A stretch of 64,000 bases of DNA from Streptomyces sp. NBC_00569 (GCF_036345255.1 NZ_CP107783.1:2666001-2730000); one strand, 5' to 3'. Shown: positions 35,561-44,394, numbered from the stretch's first letter. The notes: generated from the sequence alone by a model not told the origin. Program-made: numbers and translations.

Positions 35561-36766
35561 ATGAGCCGACTCGCCCAGACCGCCGGTCTCACCGACGTCC
35601 AGCAGGAGATCCTCTCCACCGTCCGCGACTTCGTGGACAAGGAGATCATCCCGGTCGCGACCGAGCTGGAGCACCGCGACGAGTACCCGCAGCAGATCGT
35701 CGACGGTCTCAAGGAATTGGGTCTGTTCGGCCTGATGATCCCCGAGGAGTACGGGGGCCTGGGCGAGTCCCTTCTCACGTACGCGCTGTGCGTCGAGGAG
35801 ATCGCCCGCGGCTGGATGTCGGTCTCCGGCATCATCAACACCCACTTCATCGTGGCGTACATGCTCAAGCAGCACGGCACGCAGGAGCAGAAGGACCACT
35901 TCCTGCCGCGCATGGCGCTGGGCGAGACGCGCGGCGCGTTCTCGATGTCGGAGCCGGCGCTCGGCTCGGACGTATCGGCGATCTCGTCGAAGGCGGTGAA
36001 GGACGGGGACGAGTACGTCCTGAACGGCCAGAAGATGTGGCTGACGAACGGCGGCTCGTCGTCTCTGGTGGCCGTTCTGGTCAAGAGTGACGAAGGACAC
36101 CCCGAGGGCACGGCGCCCCACAAGTCGATGACGACCTTCCTCGTCGAGAAGGAGCCCGGCTTCGGAGAGGTCCGCCCCGGCCTCACGATCCCTGGGAAGA
36201 TCGACAAGATGGGTTACAAGGGCGTCGACACGACGGAACTCATCATGGACGGACTACGCATTCCGGCCAATCGGGTACTCGGCGGCGAGACCGGCCGAGG
36301 GTTTTACCAAATGATGGACGGAGTCGAAGTCGGCCGCGTGAATGTCGCGGCACGTGGCTGCGGTGTCGCACAGCGTGCGTTTGAGCTGGGGGTTTCCTAC
36401 GCCCAGCAGCGACACACCTTCGGTAAGCCGATCGCCCAGCACCAGGCCATCCAGTTCAAGCTCGCGGAGATGGCTACCAAGGTCGAGGCCGCCCATGCGA
36501 TGATGGTCAACGCAGCACGCAAAAAGGACTCCGGGGAACGAAACGACCTCGAAGCAGGAATGGCGAAGTATCTCGCCTCCGAATACTGCAAGGAAGTGGT
36601 CGAGGACGCTTTCCGGATCCATGGCGGCTACGGCTTCTCCAAGGAGTACGAGATCGAGCGTCTCTACCGCGAGGCGCCCATGCTGCTGATCGGTGAAGGT
36701 ACCGCCGAGATCCAGAAAATGATCATTGGCCGCCGCCTGCTCGAGGAGTATCGATTCCAGGGCTGA
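35561..36766 (+). CDS. acyl-CoA dehydrogenase (putative methylsuccinyl-CoA dehydrogenase)
   Basis: 401 residues of standard acyl-CoA dehydrogenase layout: N-terminal helical domain, FAD-binding middle (GAFSMSEPALGSDVSAI, KMWLTNGGSSSLVAVLVK), and C-terminal bundle with the catalytic-base region RIHGGYGFSKEYEIERLYREAP. It should oxidise methylsuccinyl-CoA to mesaconyl-CoA; proteobacterial versions carry an extra N-terminal extension absent here. GGAGAAGC precedes the ATG, 27 bp after maoC. Codon use changes inside the gene: from about 36230 to 36600 many codons end in A or T (CTA, ATT, AAT, GTA, CAA, GGA), unlike the first half. Confidence 0.92.
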   Translation: MSRLAQTAGLTDVQQEILSTVRDFVDKEIIPVATELEHRDEYPQQIVDGLKELGLFGLMIPEEYGGLGESLLTYALCVEEIARGWMSVSGIINTHFIVAYMLKQHGTQEQKDHFLPRMALGETRGAFSMSEPALGSDVSAISSKAVKDGDEYVLNGQKMWLTNGGSSSLVAVLVKSDEGHPEGTAPHKSMTTFLVEKEPGFGEVRPGLTIPGKIDKMGYKGVDTTELIMDGLRIPANRVLGGETGRGFYQMMDGVEVGRVNVAARGCGVAQRAFELGVSYAQQRHTFGKPIAQHQAIQFKLAEMATKVEAAHAMMVNAARKKDSGERNDLEAGMAKYLASEYCKEVVEDAFRIHGGYGFSKEYEIERLYREAPMLLIGEGTAEIQKMIIGRRLLEEYRFQG

Positions 36767-36775
36767 ATGTCCGCT

Positions 36776-36812
36776 ACAGGGTGTTTTGTTCGAGAAGAAG
36801 ATCACACCCTGT
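36776..36812 (+). terminator. inverted repeat after the acyl-CoA dehydrogenase gene
   Basis: ACAGGGTGT (36776-36784) and ACACCCTGT (36804-36812) are perfect reverse complements with a 19-nt loop, starting ten bases after the stop codon. It may end or attenuate the ethylmalonyl-CoA operon before psd. Confidence 0.45.
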
Positions 36813-36846
36813 CAGCACTCTTCAGCCGCCGACTCAGCTTCCTGGC

Positions 36847-36875
36847 TTGCCCAGTTGTGGCTCGCACCCGATAGC
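36847..36875 (+). promoter_or_regulatory. candidate promoter for psd-pssA
   Basis: TTGCCC and GATAGC are separated by 17 bp, about 60 bp before the psd ATG. It would give the phospholipid genes their own transcription apart from the upstream operon. This is a pattern match only. Confidence 0.35.
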
Positions 36876-36937
36876 ATCCCGGAAAAGCCGCCGTCCCCCC
36901 GTACAGAGCGCGGCATCATCCGCTACGAAGGTCATCC

Positions 36938-37594
36938 ATGCCCCACAGCCAAACCTCTGCACCACGCGACGGCGTCCTCGGAGGACGCATTGCGCGCGGA
37001 GCATCGCCGTGGCTCCTGCCGACCGTCGCCACAGCCGCCCTGAGCCTGGCCCGTTCGCGTCGCTCCAAGAAGGCCGCCGCAGTAGCCGTACCCGCCACCG
37101 CTCTGGCGGCCGGCATGCTGTGGTTCTTCCGCGACCCCGAGCGTGAGATCGCCCCCGGCCGGGTCATCTCCCCGGCCGACGGCGTGGTGCAGAGCATCAT
37201 GCCGTGGAAGGACGGGCGGACCCGGGTCGCGATCTTCATGAGCCCGCTGAACGTCCACGTCAACCGCGCGCCCCTCGCGGGCACGGTGACGTCCGTGGAG
37301 CACATCCCCGGCGGGTTCGTCCCGGCGTTCAACAAGGAGAGCGAGAACAACGAGCGCGTTGTCTGGCACTTCGACACCGAGCTCGGCGACATCGAGATGG
37401 TGCAGATCGCCGGTGCGGTCGCCCGCCGGATCGTCCCGTACGTCCCGCAGGGCACCAAGCTCGAGCAGGGCGAGCGCATCGGTCTGATCCGCTTCGGGTC
37501 GCGCGTCGACATCTACCTCCCCGAGGGTGTCGAGGTCGCGCTCGAGGTCGGTCAGAAGACCGTGGCTGGGGTGACTCGCATTGACCGTGACTGA
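36938..37594 (+). CDS. psd: phosphatidylserine decarboxylase (short archaeal/actinobacterial type)
   Basis: 218 residues. It decarboxylates phosphatidylserine to phosphatidylethanolamine. An N-terminal membrane-associated stretch (VPATALAAGMLWFFRDPERE) precedes the Psd core: VISPADGVV, FMSPLNVHVNRAP, and the self-cleavage site RFGSR at residues 185-189, where Ser188 would become the pyruvoyl cofactor of the small subunit. Its 3' end overlaps pssA by 14 bases, so the two steps of phosphatidylethanolamine synthesis are co-expressed. Confidence 0.93.
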   Translation: MPHSQTSAPRDGVLGGRIARGASPWLLPTVATAALSLARSRRSKKAAAVAVPATALAAGMLWFFRDPEREIAPGRVISPADGVVQSIMPWKDGRTRVAIFMSPLNVHVNRAPLAGTVTSVEHIPGGFVPAFNKESENNERVVWHFDTELGDIEMVQIAGAVARRIVPYVPQGTKLEQGERIGLIRFGSRVDIYLPEGVEVALEVGQKTVAGVTRIDRD

Positions 37595-38435
37595 TCCAGA
37601 GACGCAGGCCGGATGGGTGCCCGAGGCCGAGGAGGCGGACGAAGCGGAGGAAATGCCGCTTTCACTGCGCCTGTCGATAGCGGACACCCTCACGCTCGGT
37701 AACGCCACATGCGGCTTCATGGCGGTGTACTTCACCACCACCGGCATCCTGATCCCGCACATCCAGGGCAGCAACGACTCCGGCATGGCCCGGCACAGCG
37801 CGGCCACGGCCGTGATCCTGATGCTGGCCGCGGCGATCTTCGACCTGTTCGACGGCCTGGTGGCGCGCAAGCTCCGCTCGTCGCCGATGGGGGCCGAGCT
37901 GGACAACCTCTCGGACCTCATCAGCTTCGGCCTCGCGCCCGCCTACTTCGTCCTCGTGTACGGCATGGTCGCGGACGACGCGCATCAGCGGGTCGCGGCG
38001 GTGGGCGCCATCGTGGTGCTCCTGGCCGTCGTGCTGAGGCTCGCGAGATTCTCGTGCGTGACGGTGAAGGACGGCACCTTCCAGGGCATGCCGAGCCCCT
38101 TCGGGGCGCTCACGGTCGTGTCGATCGTGCTCCTCGAGCTGCCGTTCGTGGCCACGGTCCTCGCGATCATCGGGACGGCCTGGCTGATGGTGAGCCGCGT
38201 CGAGTACCCGAAGCCGCGCGGTCCGCTCGCGGTCGCGATGCTGGGGTGGATCGTGGCGGCGATGGGGCTCCTGGCGGCCTGGGCGTTCGACGCCCCCGGC
38301 GGCCAGCTGCTGCTCCAGACCGGCTGCGCGCTCCAGCTGGTCCTCGGCGCCGTGATCCCGCTGTTCGCGACGGCCCGGAGGGTGAACAACTTCCGGGGCA
38401 ACCGCCGCGAGGCACGCGCCGCGCAGCTGCCGTAA
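37581..38435 (+). CDS. pssA: CDP-diacylglycerol-serine O-phosphatidyltransferase
   Basis: 284 residues, integral membrane with about seven to eight helices. The CDP-alcohol phosphotransferase signature D-G-x2-A-R-x8-G-x3-D-x3-D is seen in FDLFDGLVARKLRSSPMGAE and on through LDNLSDL, starting near residue 87. It makes phosphatidylserine from CDP-diacylglycerol and serine, feeding Psd. The start is TTG at 37581 or GTG at 37587, both inside the end of psd. A strong terminator follows the stop. Confidence 0.93.
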   Translation: MTVTDPETQAGWVPEAEEADEAEEMPLSLRLSIADTLTLGNATCGFMAVYFTTTGILIPHIQGSNDSGMARHSAATAVILMLAAAIFDLFDGLVARKLRSSPMGAELDNLSDLISFGLAPAYFVLVYGMVADDAHQRVAAVGAIVVLLAVVLRLARFSCVTVKDGTFQGMPSPFGALTVVSIVLLELPFVATVLAIIGTAWLMVSRVEYPKPRGPLAVAMLGWIVAAMGLLAAWAFDAPGGQLLLQTGCALQLVLGAVIPLFATARRVNNFRGNRREARAAQLP

Positions 38436-38451
38436 CCCGCACCCGAACGTC

Positions 38452-38487
38452 CGAAGGGCCCCGAACCGCTTGGTTCGGGGCCCTTCG
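38452..38487. terminator. perfect 16-bp hairpin, probably bidirectional
   Basis: CGAAGGGCCCCGAACC and its exact reverse complement flank a GCTT loop. It lies between the convergent pssA and alcohol dehydrogenase genes, 17 bp past the pssA stop, and can end transcription from both sides. Confidence 0.92.
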
Positions 38488-38493
38488 TCCGTC

Positions 38494-39540
38494 TCAGGGC
38501 GCGGGATGCAGGCCGGTGCCGGGCAGGCCGGGGCGCACCAGGACCTTCACGTGGTCGTCCGGCTGCCGCAGCGTGTCCAGCGCCGCGGACACCCCGCCGA
38601 GGCCCACCTGGCCCGTGACGAGAGCGGCCGCGTCGATCGTGCCGTCCGCGATACGCTCCAGGGTCCTGGCGAACTCCTCCGGCGGATACGCCATGCACAT
38701 GGTCACGGAGATGTCCTTGTAGAGGCCGACGACGGGCGTGAAGACGTCCTCCGTCATGCAGGCTCCGATCAGGAGTACCCGGGTCCGGCGCGGCGCCCTG
38801 TGCAGGATCTCGTTGAACATGCCGGCGCGGCCCGAGCACTCCAGGACCGTGAGCGGCGTGTCCGGGGGCGCGGCTGCGCGCCATGCGTCGTAGGGGTCCT
38901 GTGCCGCCGGGTCGACGCACACGTGCGCGCCGAAGCGCTCGGCGAGGGCGCGCCTTCTCGGGGAGGGCTCCGACACGACGACGGGCGCCACGCCCCGCTC
39001 CACGAGCGCGGCGACGGCTCCGAGGCCGATGGGCCCGGCCCCGATGACGACGGCCCCGGAGCCGGGCTCGGGCGCGGCCCGCGCGACGTTCCCGAAGCCG
39101 ACGGCGAGCGGCTCGGTGAGCGCGGCGACATGCGGCGCCACGTGGTCGGGCACGGGGATCAGCGCGGCCTCCTGGAGCACGACGCGCTGCCCGAAGCCGC
39201 CCGGGAAGGCGGTGGCGTATCCGACGGTGCGCAGGGTGCCGCCCCCGTCGAGCACCCATGGCAGCCCGACGACGACCTTGCCCTGCCATTCGCCGGGGCT
39301 CAGCACCCGCGCGCACAGCTCGTGCCCCATGACCAGATCGGTGTCCGGGTCGAAGAGGAACGCCTCGGTGCCGGAGTCGCGGGAGGCGCGCAGGAAGGCG
39401 TCCGTGTGGCGGGCGGCGGACAGGTCGGAGCCGCAGATGCCGGTGGCGAGCGGCTCGGCGAGGACCTGGCCCGGTCCCGCCGCGGGCTCGGGCACGTCGT
39501 CCTCGACGAACCGGCCGCGGCGCAGGACGGCGGCCCTCAT
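38494..39540 (-). CDS. zinc-type medium-chain alcohol dehydrogenase
   Basis: 348 residues. GroES-like domain with CGSD (first zinc ligand) and the VMGHELCARV block, then a Rossmann fold (GAVVIGAGPIGLGAVAALVERG) binding NAD(P), and CSGRAGMFNEI. The usual four-Cys structural zinc loop is not evident, so it is an atypical member. It should oxidise an alcohol or polyol made by the partner monooxygenase; that coupling is inference. The ATG overlaps the stop of the LLM oxidoreductase gene by four bases. Confidence 0.88.
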   Translation of the reverse strand: MRAAVLRRGRFVEDDVPEPAAGPGQVLAEPLATGICGSDLSAARHTDAFLRASRDSGTEAFLFDPDTDLVMGHELCARVLSPGEWQGKVVVGLPWVLDGGGTLRTVGYATAFPGGFGQRVVLQEAALIPVPDHVAPHVAALTEPLAVGFGNVARAAPEPGSGAVVIGAGPIGLGAVAALVERGVAPVVVSEPSPRRRALAERFGAHVCVDPAAQDPYDAWRAAAPPDTPLTVLECSGRAGMFNEILHRAPRRTRVLLIGACMTEDVFTPVVGLYKDISVTMCMAYPPEEFARTLERIADGTIDAAALVTGQVGLGGVSAALDTLRQPDDHVKVLVRPGLPGTGLHPAP

Positions 39541-40715
39541 CGGGACTCTCCCCCGCCGCGCACGGCCGCCTCGACGGCGCTGCGCATCGCCCCGACGAAC
39601 CGCTCGCTGTTCTCGTGGGCCCAGGCGGCAGACGCGGTGCGGCGGCGGTTCGCGCCGGTGCAGTGCGGGACCACGTGCTCGGCGAACAGTTCGTAGCTGC
39701 GCCGTTTGGTGGCGGGGGTGCCGGTCGGCAGGTCGAGCAGGAGGAGCGTGCCGAAGCCGCCGCAGGCCTCGGCGAGCGCCTCGATACGGGCCAGCGCGTC
39801 GTCCGGGGTGCCGATGGTGGCGACCCCGAAGACCGGGAAGCCGTCGGACGTCCACCGGTCGAGCGCGTCCTTCGCGGTGCGGCCCCAGGGCAGCTCCGTG
39901 CCGGACAGGCCCTCGATGTAGCGCACCAGGTGCAGGACCCCGTACGCCGCCTGCTCCCGGGCCGCCTCGCGGGTCTCGGCGAGGTGCATCGGCACGACGA
40001 GGCGCCAGGCGGCGCGGTCGGCGGTGTGGCCGTGGCGGGCGCAGGACTTCTCGTACGCCGTCCAGTTCCCGTTCAGCGCCGCGAGGCCGGCCGGGTCGGC
40101 GGCGGCCAGGGACAGCAGGCCGATGCCGTGCCGGCCCGCCTGGACGGAGCCCGAGGGCGAGACCGTGGAGGCGACGGCCATGTCGAGGCCCTCGGGCCGG
40201 TAGGGGCCGAGCTGGAGGCGCGCGTCGGCGAGCTCGTACCAGTCCGTCCGCTCGGTGACCGTCTCGCCGCGCACCAGGCGGACGATCGCGTCGAGCGCCT
40301 CGGCCATCATCGCGCGCTGGCGCAGCGGGTCGATGCCCATCATGAACGCGTCGGAGGCCAGCTGGCCGGGGCCCGCGCCGAACATCACCCGTCCCATCGT
40401 CTGGTGGTCGAGCTGGAGCAGCCGGTCGGCGAGGATCAGGGGGTGGTGGTACGGCAGGGAGTTCACGCCCGTGCCGAGCCTGATCCGCCGCGTGAGCTCG
40501 GCGGCCGCGGCGATGAACACCTCGGGCGACGCGACGGTCTCGTACCCGGCGGAGTGGTGTTCGCCGATCCACGCCTCGTCGTAGCCGAGGGTGTCGAGAT
40601 GACGGACCAGGTCGAGGTCGCCGCGGATCTGGAGGGCGGGGCTGCCGTCGGTTCCGTGGTACGGGGCGATGAACGCGCCGAAGCGCGTGGGCAGTCGATG
40701 CGCTGGAGGGTGCAC
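39537..40715 (-). CDS. LLM-class (luciferase-like) flavin monooxygenase
   Basis: About 392 residues with a bacterial-luciferase-like TIM barrel: RFGAFIAPYH, LGYDEAWIGEHHSAG, RIRLGTGVNSLPYHHPL and VMFGAGPGQL are typical FMN-dependent LLM motifs. It resembles limonene/alkanal-type monooxygenases in length. The GTG at 40715, six bases after GAAAGGC, is the preferred start, with an ATG at 40742 as alternative. It diverges from the PaaX-type regulator across about 125 bp and is coupled to the dehydrogenase. Confidence 0.88.
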   Translation of the reverse strand: MHPPAHRLPTRFGAFIAPYHGTDGSPALQIRGDLDLVRHLDTLGYDEAWIGEHHSAGYETVASPEVFIAAAAELTRRIRLGTGVNSLPYHHPLILADRLLQLDHQTMGRVMFGAGPGQLASDAFMMGIDPLRQRAMMAEALDAIVRLVRGETVTERTDWYELADARLQLGPYRPEGLDMAVASTVSPSGSVQAGRHGIGLLSLAAADPAGLAALNGNWTAYEKSCARHGHTADRAAWRLVVPMHLAETREAAREQAAYGVLHLVRYIEGLSGTELPWGRTAKDALDRWTSDGFPVFGVATIGTPDDALARIEALAEACGGFGTLLLLDLPTGTPATKRRSYELFAEHVVPHCTGANRRRTASAAWAHENSERFVGAMRSAVEAAVRGGGESR

Positions 40716-40839
40716 GCGTACGCCTTTCGTCGGCCAGGACATGAGACACAAGGTCGGGCATCGTGCTTCTTACGTCCTATAGCGGCGCGGCGTATAAATC
40801 AACAGACGCACACGGCAACAGCGGCGCAGGGAGCGGGAG

Positions 40840-41691
40840 TTGGAAGAGCCACGGACCCGGCGGCGGGGCGACGGTTCGCCCAGTGCGCGCACGCTCGCGC
40901 TCACCGTTCTCGGCGAGTACGTGCGGTATCCCGGCGACGGCAAGGTGTGGTCGGGGGCCGTCGTGGGCGCGCTCGGCGCCTGCGGCATCGGTGAGGCGGC
41001 GACGCGCCGGGCCCTGACGCGGCTCGCGCGGGAGGGCTGGGTGCGCACGGAGCCGGCCGGGCGCAGGACCCGCCTCGTCCTGGAGCCACGCCTGGTGACG
41101 CTGCTCACCGCGTGGACGCACCGCCTGGAGCGCGCGGTCGACGAGACGGCGTGGGGCGGCGAGTGGCAGCAGCTGCTGCTGCGTGTCCCGCCGGGAGCGT
41201 GGCGTGAACGGGCGCTGGTGGAGCAGCAGTTGGCGTTCGAGGGGTTCGGACCGCTCGGGCAGGGGGTGTGGGTGGCCGCCGACGCCGGTGGTGTGCCGGT
41301 GCTGCGCGAGCTGCTGCGCGAGCAGGGGCTCGACGCGTACGCGCTGTGGCTGACCTCCCGCACGCCGGACGACGCGCGGCTCATCGAGCGGGCCTGGGAC
41401 CTGGCCACGGTCCGCGAGAGCCACGAGCGGTTCGTGGCGCGCTTCGCCGGCCTCCGCGCAGCGGAGAACGCGTCCGGCGACGCGGCCGCGTTCGTGGCCA
41501 GGACCCGGCTGGTGCACGCCTGGCGCGGGACGTTCGAGCGGGATCCGCGGCTGCCCGGCGCGCTGCTGCCGGACGACTGGCCGGGCCGCGCCGCGACCCG
41601 GCTGTTCGTCGACGCGTGGCGGGCGTTGCGGGAGCCCGCCGACCGCTACTGGCGCGGCCTCACCGGGGATCGAGCCACGGACGGCGTGTAG
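40840..41691 (+). CDS. PaaX family transcriptional regulator
   Basis: 283 residues. The N-terminal winged helix (ARTLALTVLGEYVRYPGDGKVWSGAVVGALGACGIGEAATRRAL) and central PaaX_C-type blocks (GEWQQLLLRVPPGAWRERALVEQQLAFEGFGPLGQGVWVA) match PaaX-like repressors, which sense CoA thioesters of aromatic acids in known cases. A TTG start with GGGAGCGGGAG upstream is used; TATAAA at 40793-40798 may be its -10. Divergent placement suggests it controls the LLM-dehydrogenase pair. Confidence 0.87.
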   Translation: MEEPRTRRRGDGSPSARTLALTVLGEYVRYPGDGKVWSGAVVGALGACGIGEAATRRALTRLAREGWVRTEPAGRRTRLVLEPRLVTLLTAWTHRLERAVDETAWGGEWQQLLLRVPPGAWRERALVEQQLAFEGFGPLGQGVWVAADAGGVPVLRELLREQGLDAYALWLTSRTPDDARLIERAWDLATVRESHERFVARFAGLRAAENASGDAAAFVARTRLVHAWRGTFERDPRLPGALLPDDWPGRAATRLFVDAWRALREPADRYWRGLTGDRATDGV

Positions 41692-41823
41692 CCCTTGGCG
41701 GCCTCCGACTCCTGTGCCCGGCGCACGACCTTCAGCCGCCGGTCACCGACCGGTCGGGCCGAAGGATCACCGACCGGTTCGAGGAGATGGAGATGACCCA
41801 GGCACTCGACACGTACCGGCTCT

Positions 41824-41852
41824 GCCGGAATGAGGGGCCCCCTCATCCCGGC
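41824..41852. terminator. hairpin between convergent paaX-like and glycerate kinase genes
   Basis: GCCGGAATGAGG and CCTCATCCCGGC form a stem with one mismatch around a short GC loop, between two converging stop codons. It probably works in both directions. Confidence 0.65.
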
Positions 41853-41878
41853 GCACGTCAGGCGTCAGGGGTCACCCG

Positions 41879-43030
41879 TCAGACGAAGAAATCGCGGGCG
41901 ATCCGCTCCGCCACCGTCTCCAGGATCGGGCCCGCCTCGGCGATGCAGCGGGCCACGTCCGGCTCCACGTCCGTGAGGGCGTAGGCGCGCCGGATGCCCG
42001 CGCGGCCCAGGGCCTCCGGGGGGAGGGCGAGACGGCCGCAGACCGCCACGACCTCGATGCCCGCCGCGCGGGCCGCCGCGGCGACGCCCGCCGGGGCCTT
42101 GCCGTGCAGCGTCTGCTCGTCGAGGGAGCCCTCGCCGGTGATGACGAGCGTGGCGCGGGCGAGCGCGGGCGCGAAGCCGAGGACGTCGAGCATGACCTCG
42201 ATCCCGGCCCGGAAGCTCGCCCCGAGGCCCACGAGGGCGCCGTAGCCGATGCCGCCGGCGGCTCCGGCGCCGGGCGAGTCGGCGTACTCGAGTGCCTTCG
42301 GGCCGAGCTCCTCGGCCAGGACCCGCGCGAAGTGGGCCAGCGCCGCGTCCAGGGCGGCGACGTCGTCCGCCGTCGCGCCCTTCTGCGGGCCGTACACCGC
42401 GGGCGCGCCCTTCGGGCCGGTCAGCGGGTTGTCGACGTCGCTGGCGAGGACGATCTCCACGTCGGCCAGGCGCGGGTCGAGCCCCGAGAGGTCGGCCGTG
42501 GCCAGGTCGGCGAGGGGCCCGCCGCCCGGGCCGACGGGCTTGCCGTCCGCGTCCAGGAAGCGCGCGCCGAGCGCGGCCAGCATTCCGGCGCCGCCGTCGG
42601 TCGTGGCGCTGCCGCCCACGCCGAACACGATGGAGCGGGCGCCCGCGTCGAGCGCCGCGGCGAGCAGTTCGCCGGATCCGTACGTGGTCGAGGTCAGCGG
42701 CGCGAAGACGCCTTCGGGCAGCAGCTGGAGCCCGGACGCCTCGGCCATCTCGACGACGGCCGTGCCGTCGCGCAGGGCGTACGCGGCCGTGACCTCGTCA
42801 CCGAGCGGCCCGGTCACCCGTACCTCGCGGCGCTCGAAACCAGCCGCCACGGCCGCGGCCACCGTGCCGTCCCCGCCGTCCGCGACGGGCACGGACTCGA
42901 CCGTCACCCCGGGCGCGATCCGCCGCAGGCCGGCCGTGACCCGCTCGGCGACCTGCACGGCCGTGAGCGAGCCCTTGAACTTGTCCGCGGCGATGAGCAC
43001 GCGCTCCGCCGTCACTCCAGCGTCCGCCAC
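41879..43030 (-). CDS. glycerate kinase
   Basis: 383 residues, the length of the GarK/GlxK family. It phosphorylates D-glycerate with ATP, forming 2-phosphoglycerate in the well-studied members. Blocks in order: LIAADKFKGSLTAVQVAE, VPVADGGDGTV, VEMAEASGLQLLP, GVGGSATTDGGAGMLAALGA, ASDVDNPLTGPKGAP, AGAAGGIGYGALVGLGASFR and VITGEGSLDEQTLHGK. The GTG at 43030 is preceded by AAGGGGA; the open frame continuing to 44374 is antisense to the next gene. It could use glycerate derived from the glyoxylate of the ethylmalonyl-CoA pathway, which is inference. Confidence 0.93.
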   Translation of the reverse strand: MADAGVTAERVLIAADKFKGSLTAVQVAERVTAGLRRIAPGVTVESVPVADGGDGTVAAAVAAGFERREVRVTGPLGDEVTAAYALRDGTAVVEMAEASGLQLLPEGVFAPLTSTTYGSGELLAAALDAGARSIVFGVGGSATTDGGAGMLAALGARFLDADGKPVGPGGGPLADLATADLSGLDPRLADVEIVLASDVDNPLTGPKGAPAVYGPQKGATADDVAALDAALAHFARVLAEELGPKALEYADSPGAGAAGGIGYGALVGLGASFRAGIEVMLDVLGFAPALARATLVITGEGSLDEQTLHGKAPAGVAAAARAAGIEVVAVCGRLALPPEALGRAGIRRAYALTDVEPDVARCIAEAGPILETVAERIARDFFV

Positions 43031-43162
43031 CTTGCATTCCCCTTGCTTTCGCGCCTTGCTCGCGCAAGGCAGTCGCGCCGCTGCGACCTTAACCGGAGGT
43101 GGGGGCCTCTGCCCATGGCTGTCCGGTCCGCGAAACGGAGCACCCGGACGATAAGACCCGAT

Positions 43163-43199
43163 ATTCCCGCCCAAAGCGGGGCGTCCCGAGCGCGGGAAT
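43163..43199. promoter_or_regulatory. inverted repeat in the glycerate kinase / ADP-ribosylglycohydrolase spacer
   Basis: ATTCCCGC (43163-43170) and GCGGGAAT (43192-43199) flank 21 bases in the 258-bp divergent region. It may be an operator for either gene. Nothing else was recognised there. Confidence 0.3.
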
Positions 43200-43288
43200 G
43201 ATCGATCACCCGGGCGCGACGCGACGCTACGGCACCCGCACCGGGACGTCTCGCCCCGCCGCGCCCCCTCATCGGGTACACCAAGAAC

Positions 43289-44350
43289 ATGACCCCAGTG
43301 GGCAGCGACCTCCAGGACCGGGTGCTCGGCGGCTGGCTCGGCCGGATCGCCGGCAACATGCTCGGCAAGCCGGTGGAACAGGGCGAGTACTGGACCCGGG
43401 CGCGCATCGACGGCTATCTGCGGCGGGCCGCCGCCCTGCCGCTCACCGACTATCTGCCCGAACCCGCCGACGAGTCCGACGGCCTCGCGCTGCGCCCCGA
43501 GTGGCGCCGGTGCGTGCGCGGGCGGATCCACGGCAGCTGCCGGGACGACGACGTGGACTACGCGATCCTCGGCCTGCACCTCCTGGAGACGTACGGCTTC
43601 GCCTTCTCCACGGAACAGGTGGGTGATCTGTGGCTGCTGAGGCTGCCGTATCTGCAGACGTTCACCGCGGAGCGGATGGCGTACCGCAATCTCGCGAACG
43701 GGCTGAAGCCGCCGCTCACGGCGACGTACGACAACCCGTACCAGGAGTGGATCGGCGCGCTGATCCGGGCCGACGTCTTCGGCTGGACCTGCCCGGGCGA
43801 CCCGCGCCGCGCGGCGTCCCTGGCCCGCCGCGACGCGGTCCTGTCCCATACGGGCAACGGCGTGTACGGGGCGATGTGGGCGGCGGCCCTCGTCGCGGCG
43901 GCGTTCACGGCGCCGGGCCCGCGCGCTGCGCTCGACACCGCGCTCACCGTGATCCCTGCGAGCAGCCGACTGGCCCGCACGGTGCGCCGCACGGCGACGC
44001 TCCACGAGTCGCGGCTGAGCTGGGAGGAGACGCTGGCCACGCTGGAGGAGGAGACCGCCGGCCTCGGGTGGATCCACACCGTCCCGAACGCGGCCGTCAT
44101 CACGGCCGGGCTCCTGTACGGCGACGGCGACTTCACCCGCACCGTCGCGCTCACGGTGCGCGGCGGCCTGGACACCGACTCGAACGGCGCGACGGCCGGT
44201 TCCGTGGCCGGTGTGCTGTGCGGGGCGGCGGCGATCCCGGCGCGGTGGAAGGACCCGCTGGAGGACCGGGTGCGCAGCGCGGTGTTCGGGTTCGACGGCG
44301 CACGGATCAGCGAACTCGCTGCGCGTACGGTCGAGTTGGCAGAGGCGTAG
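43289..44350 (+). CDS. ADP-ribosylglycohydrolase family protein
   Basis: 353 residues of the ARH/DraG all-helical fold. GGWLGRIAGNMLGKPVE is the N-terminal helix block; RIHGSCRDDDVDY carries the acidic metal ligands, and GGLDTDSNGATAGSVAG the second metal-binding Asp/Thr set. DraG-type enzymes use two Mg2+ or Mn2+ ions to remove ADP-ribose from Arg, Ser or small molecules; the acceptor here is unknown. ATG start without a strong ribosome site. It opens a plus-strand run with the Nudix and Sir2 genes. Confidence 0.9.
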   Translation: MTPVGSDLQDRVLGGWLGRIAGNMLGKPVEQGEYWTRARIDGYLRRAAALPLTDYLPEPADESDGLALRPEWRRCVRGRIHGSCRDDDVDYAILGLHLLETYGFAFSTEQVGDLWLLRLPYLQTFTAERMAYRNLANGLKPPLTATYDNPYQEWIGALIRADVFGWTCPGDPRRAASLARRDAVLSHTGNGVYGAMWAAALVAAAFTAPGPRAALDTALTVIPASSRLARTVRRTATLHESRLSWEETLATLEEETAGLGWIHTVPNAAVITAGLLYGDGDFTRTVALTVRGGLDTDSNGATAGSVAGVLCGAAAIPARWKDPLEDRVRSAVFGFDGARISELAARTVELAEA

Positions 44351-44394
44351 TCGGCCGGAAGCGGGCCGCGGCACACGGTCGTTAGGCTTCCCCC

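Noticed and set aside
41781..41984. Small plus-strand frame MTQALDTYRLCRNE with a purine-rich ribosome site
   Set aside because: Runs through the terminator hairpin and into the antisense of glycerate kinase; no family resemblance.
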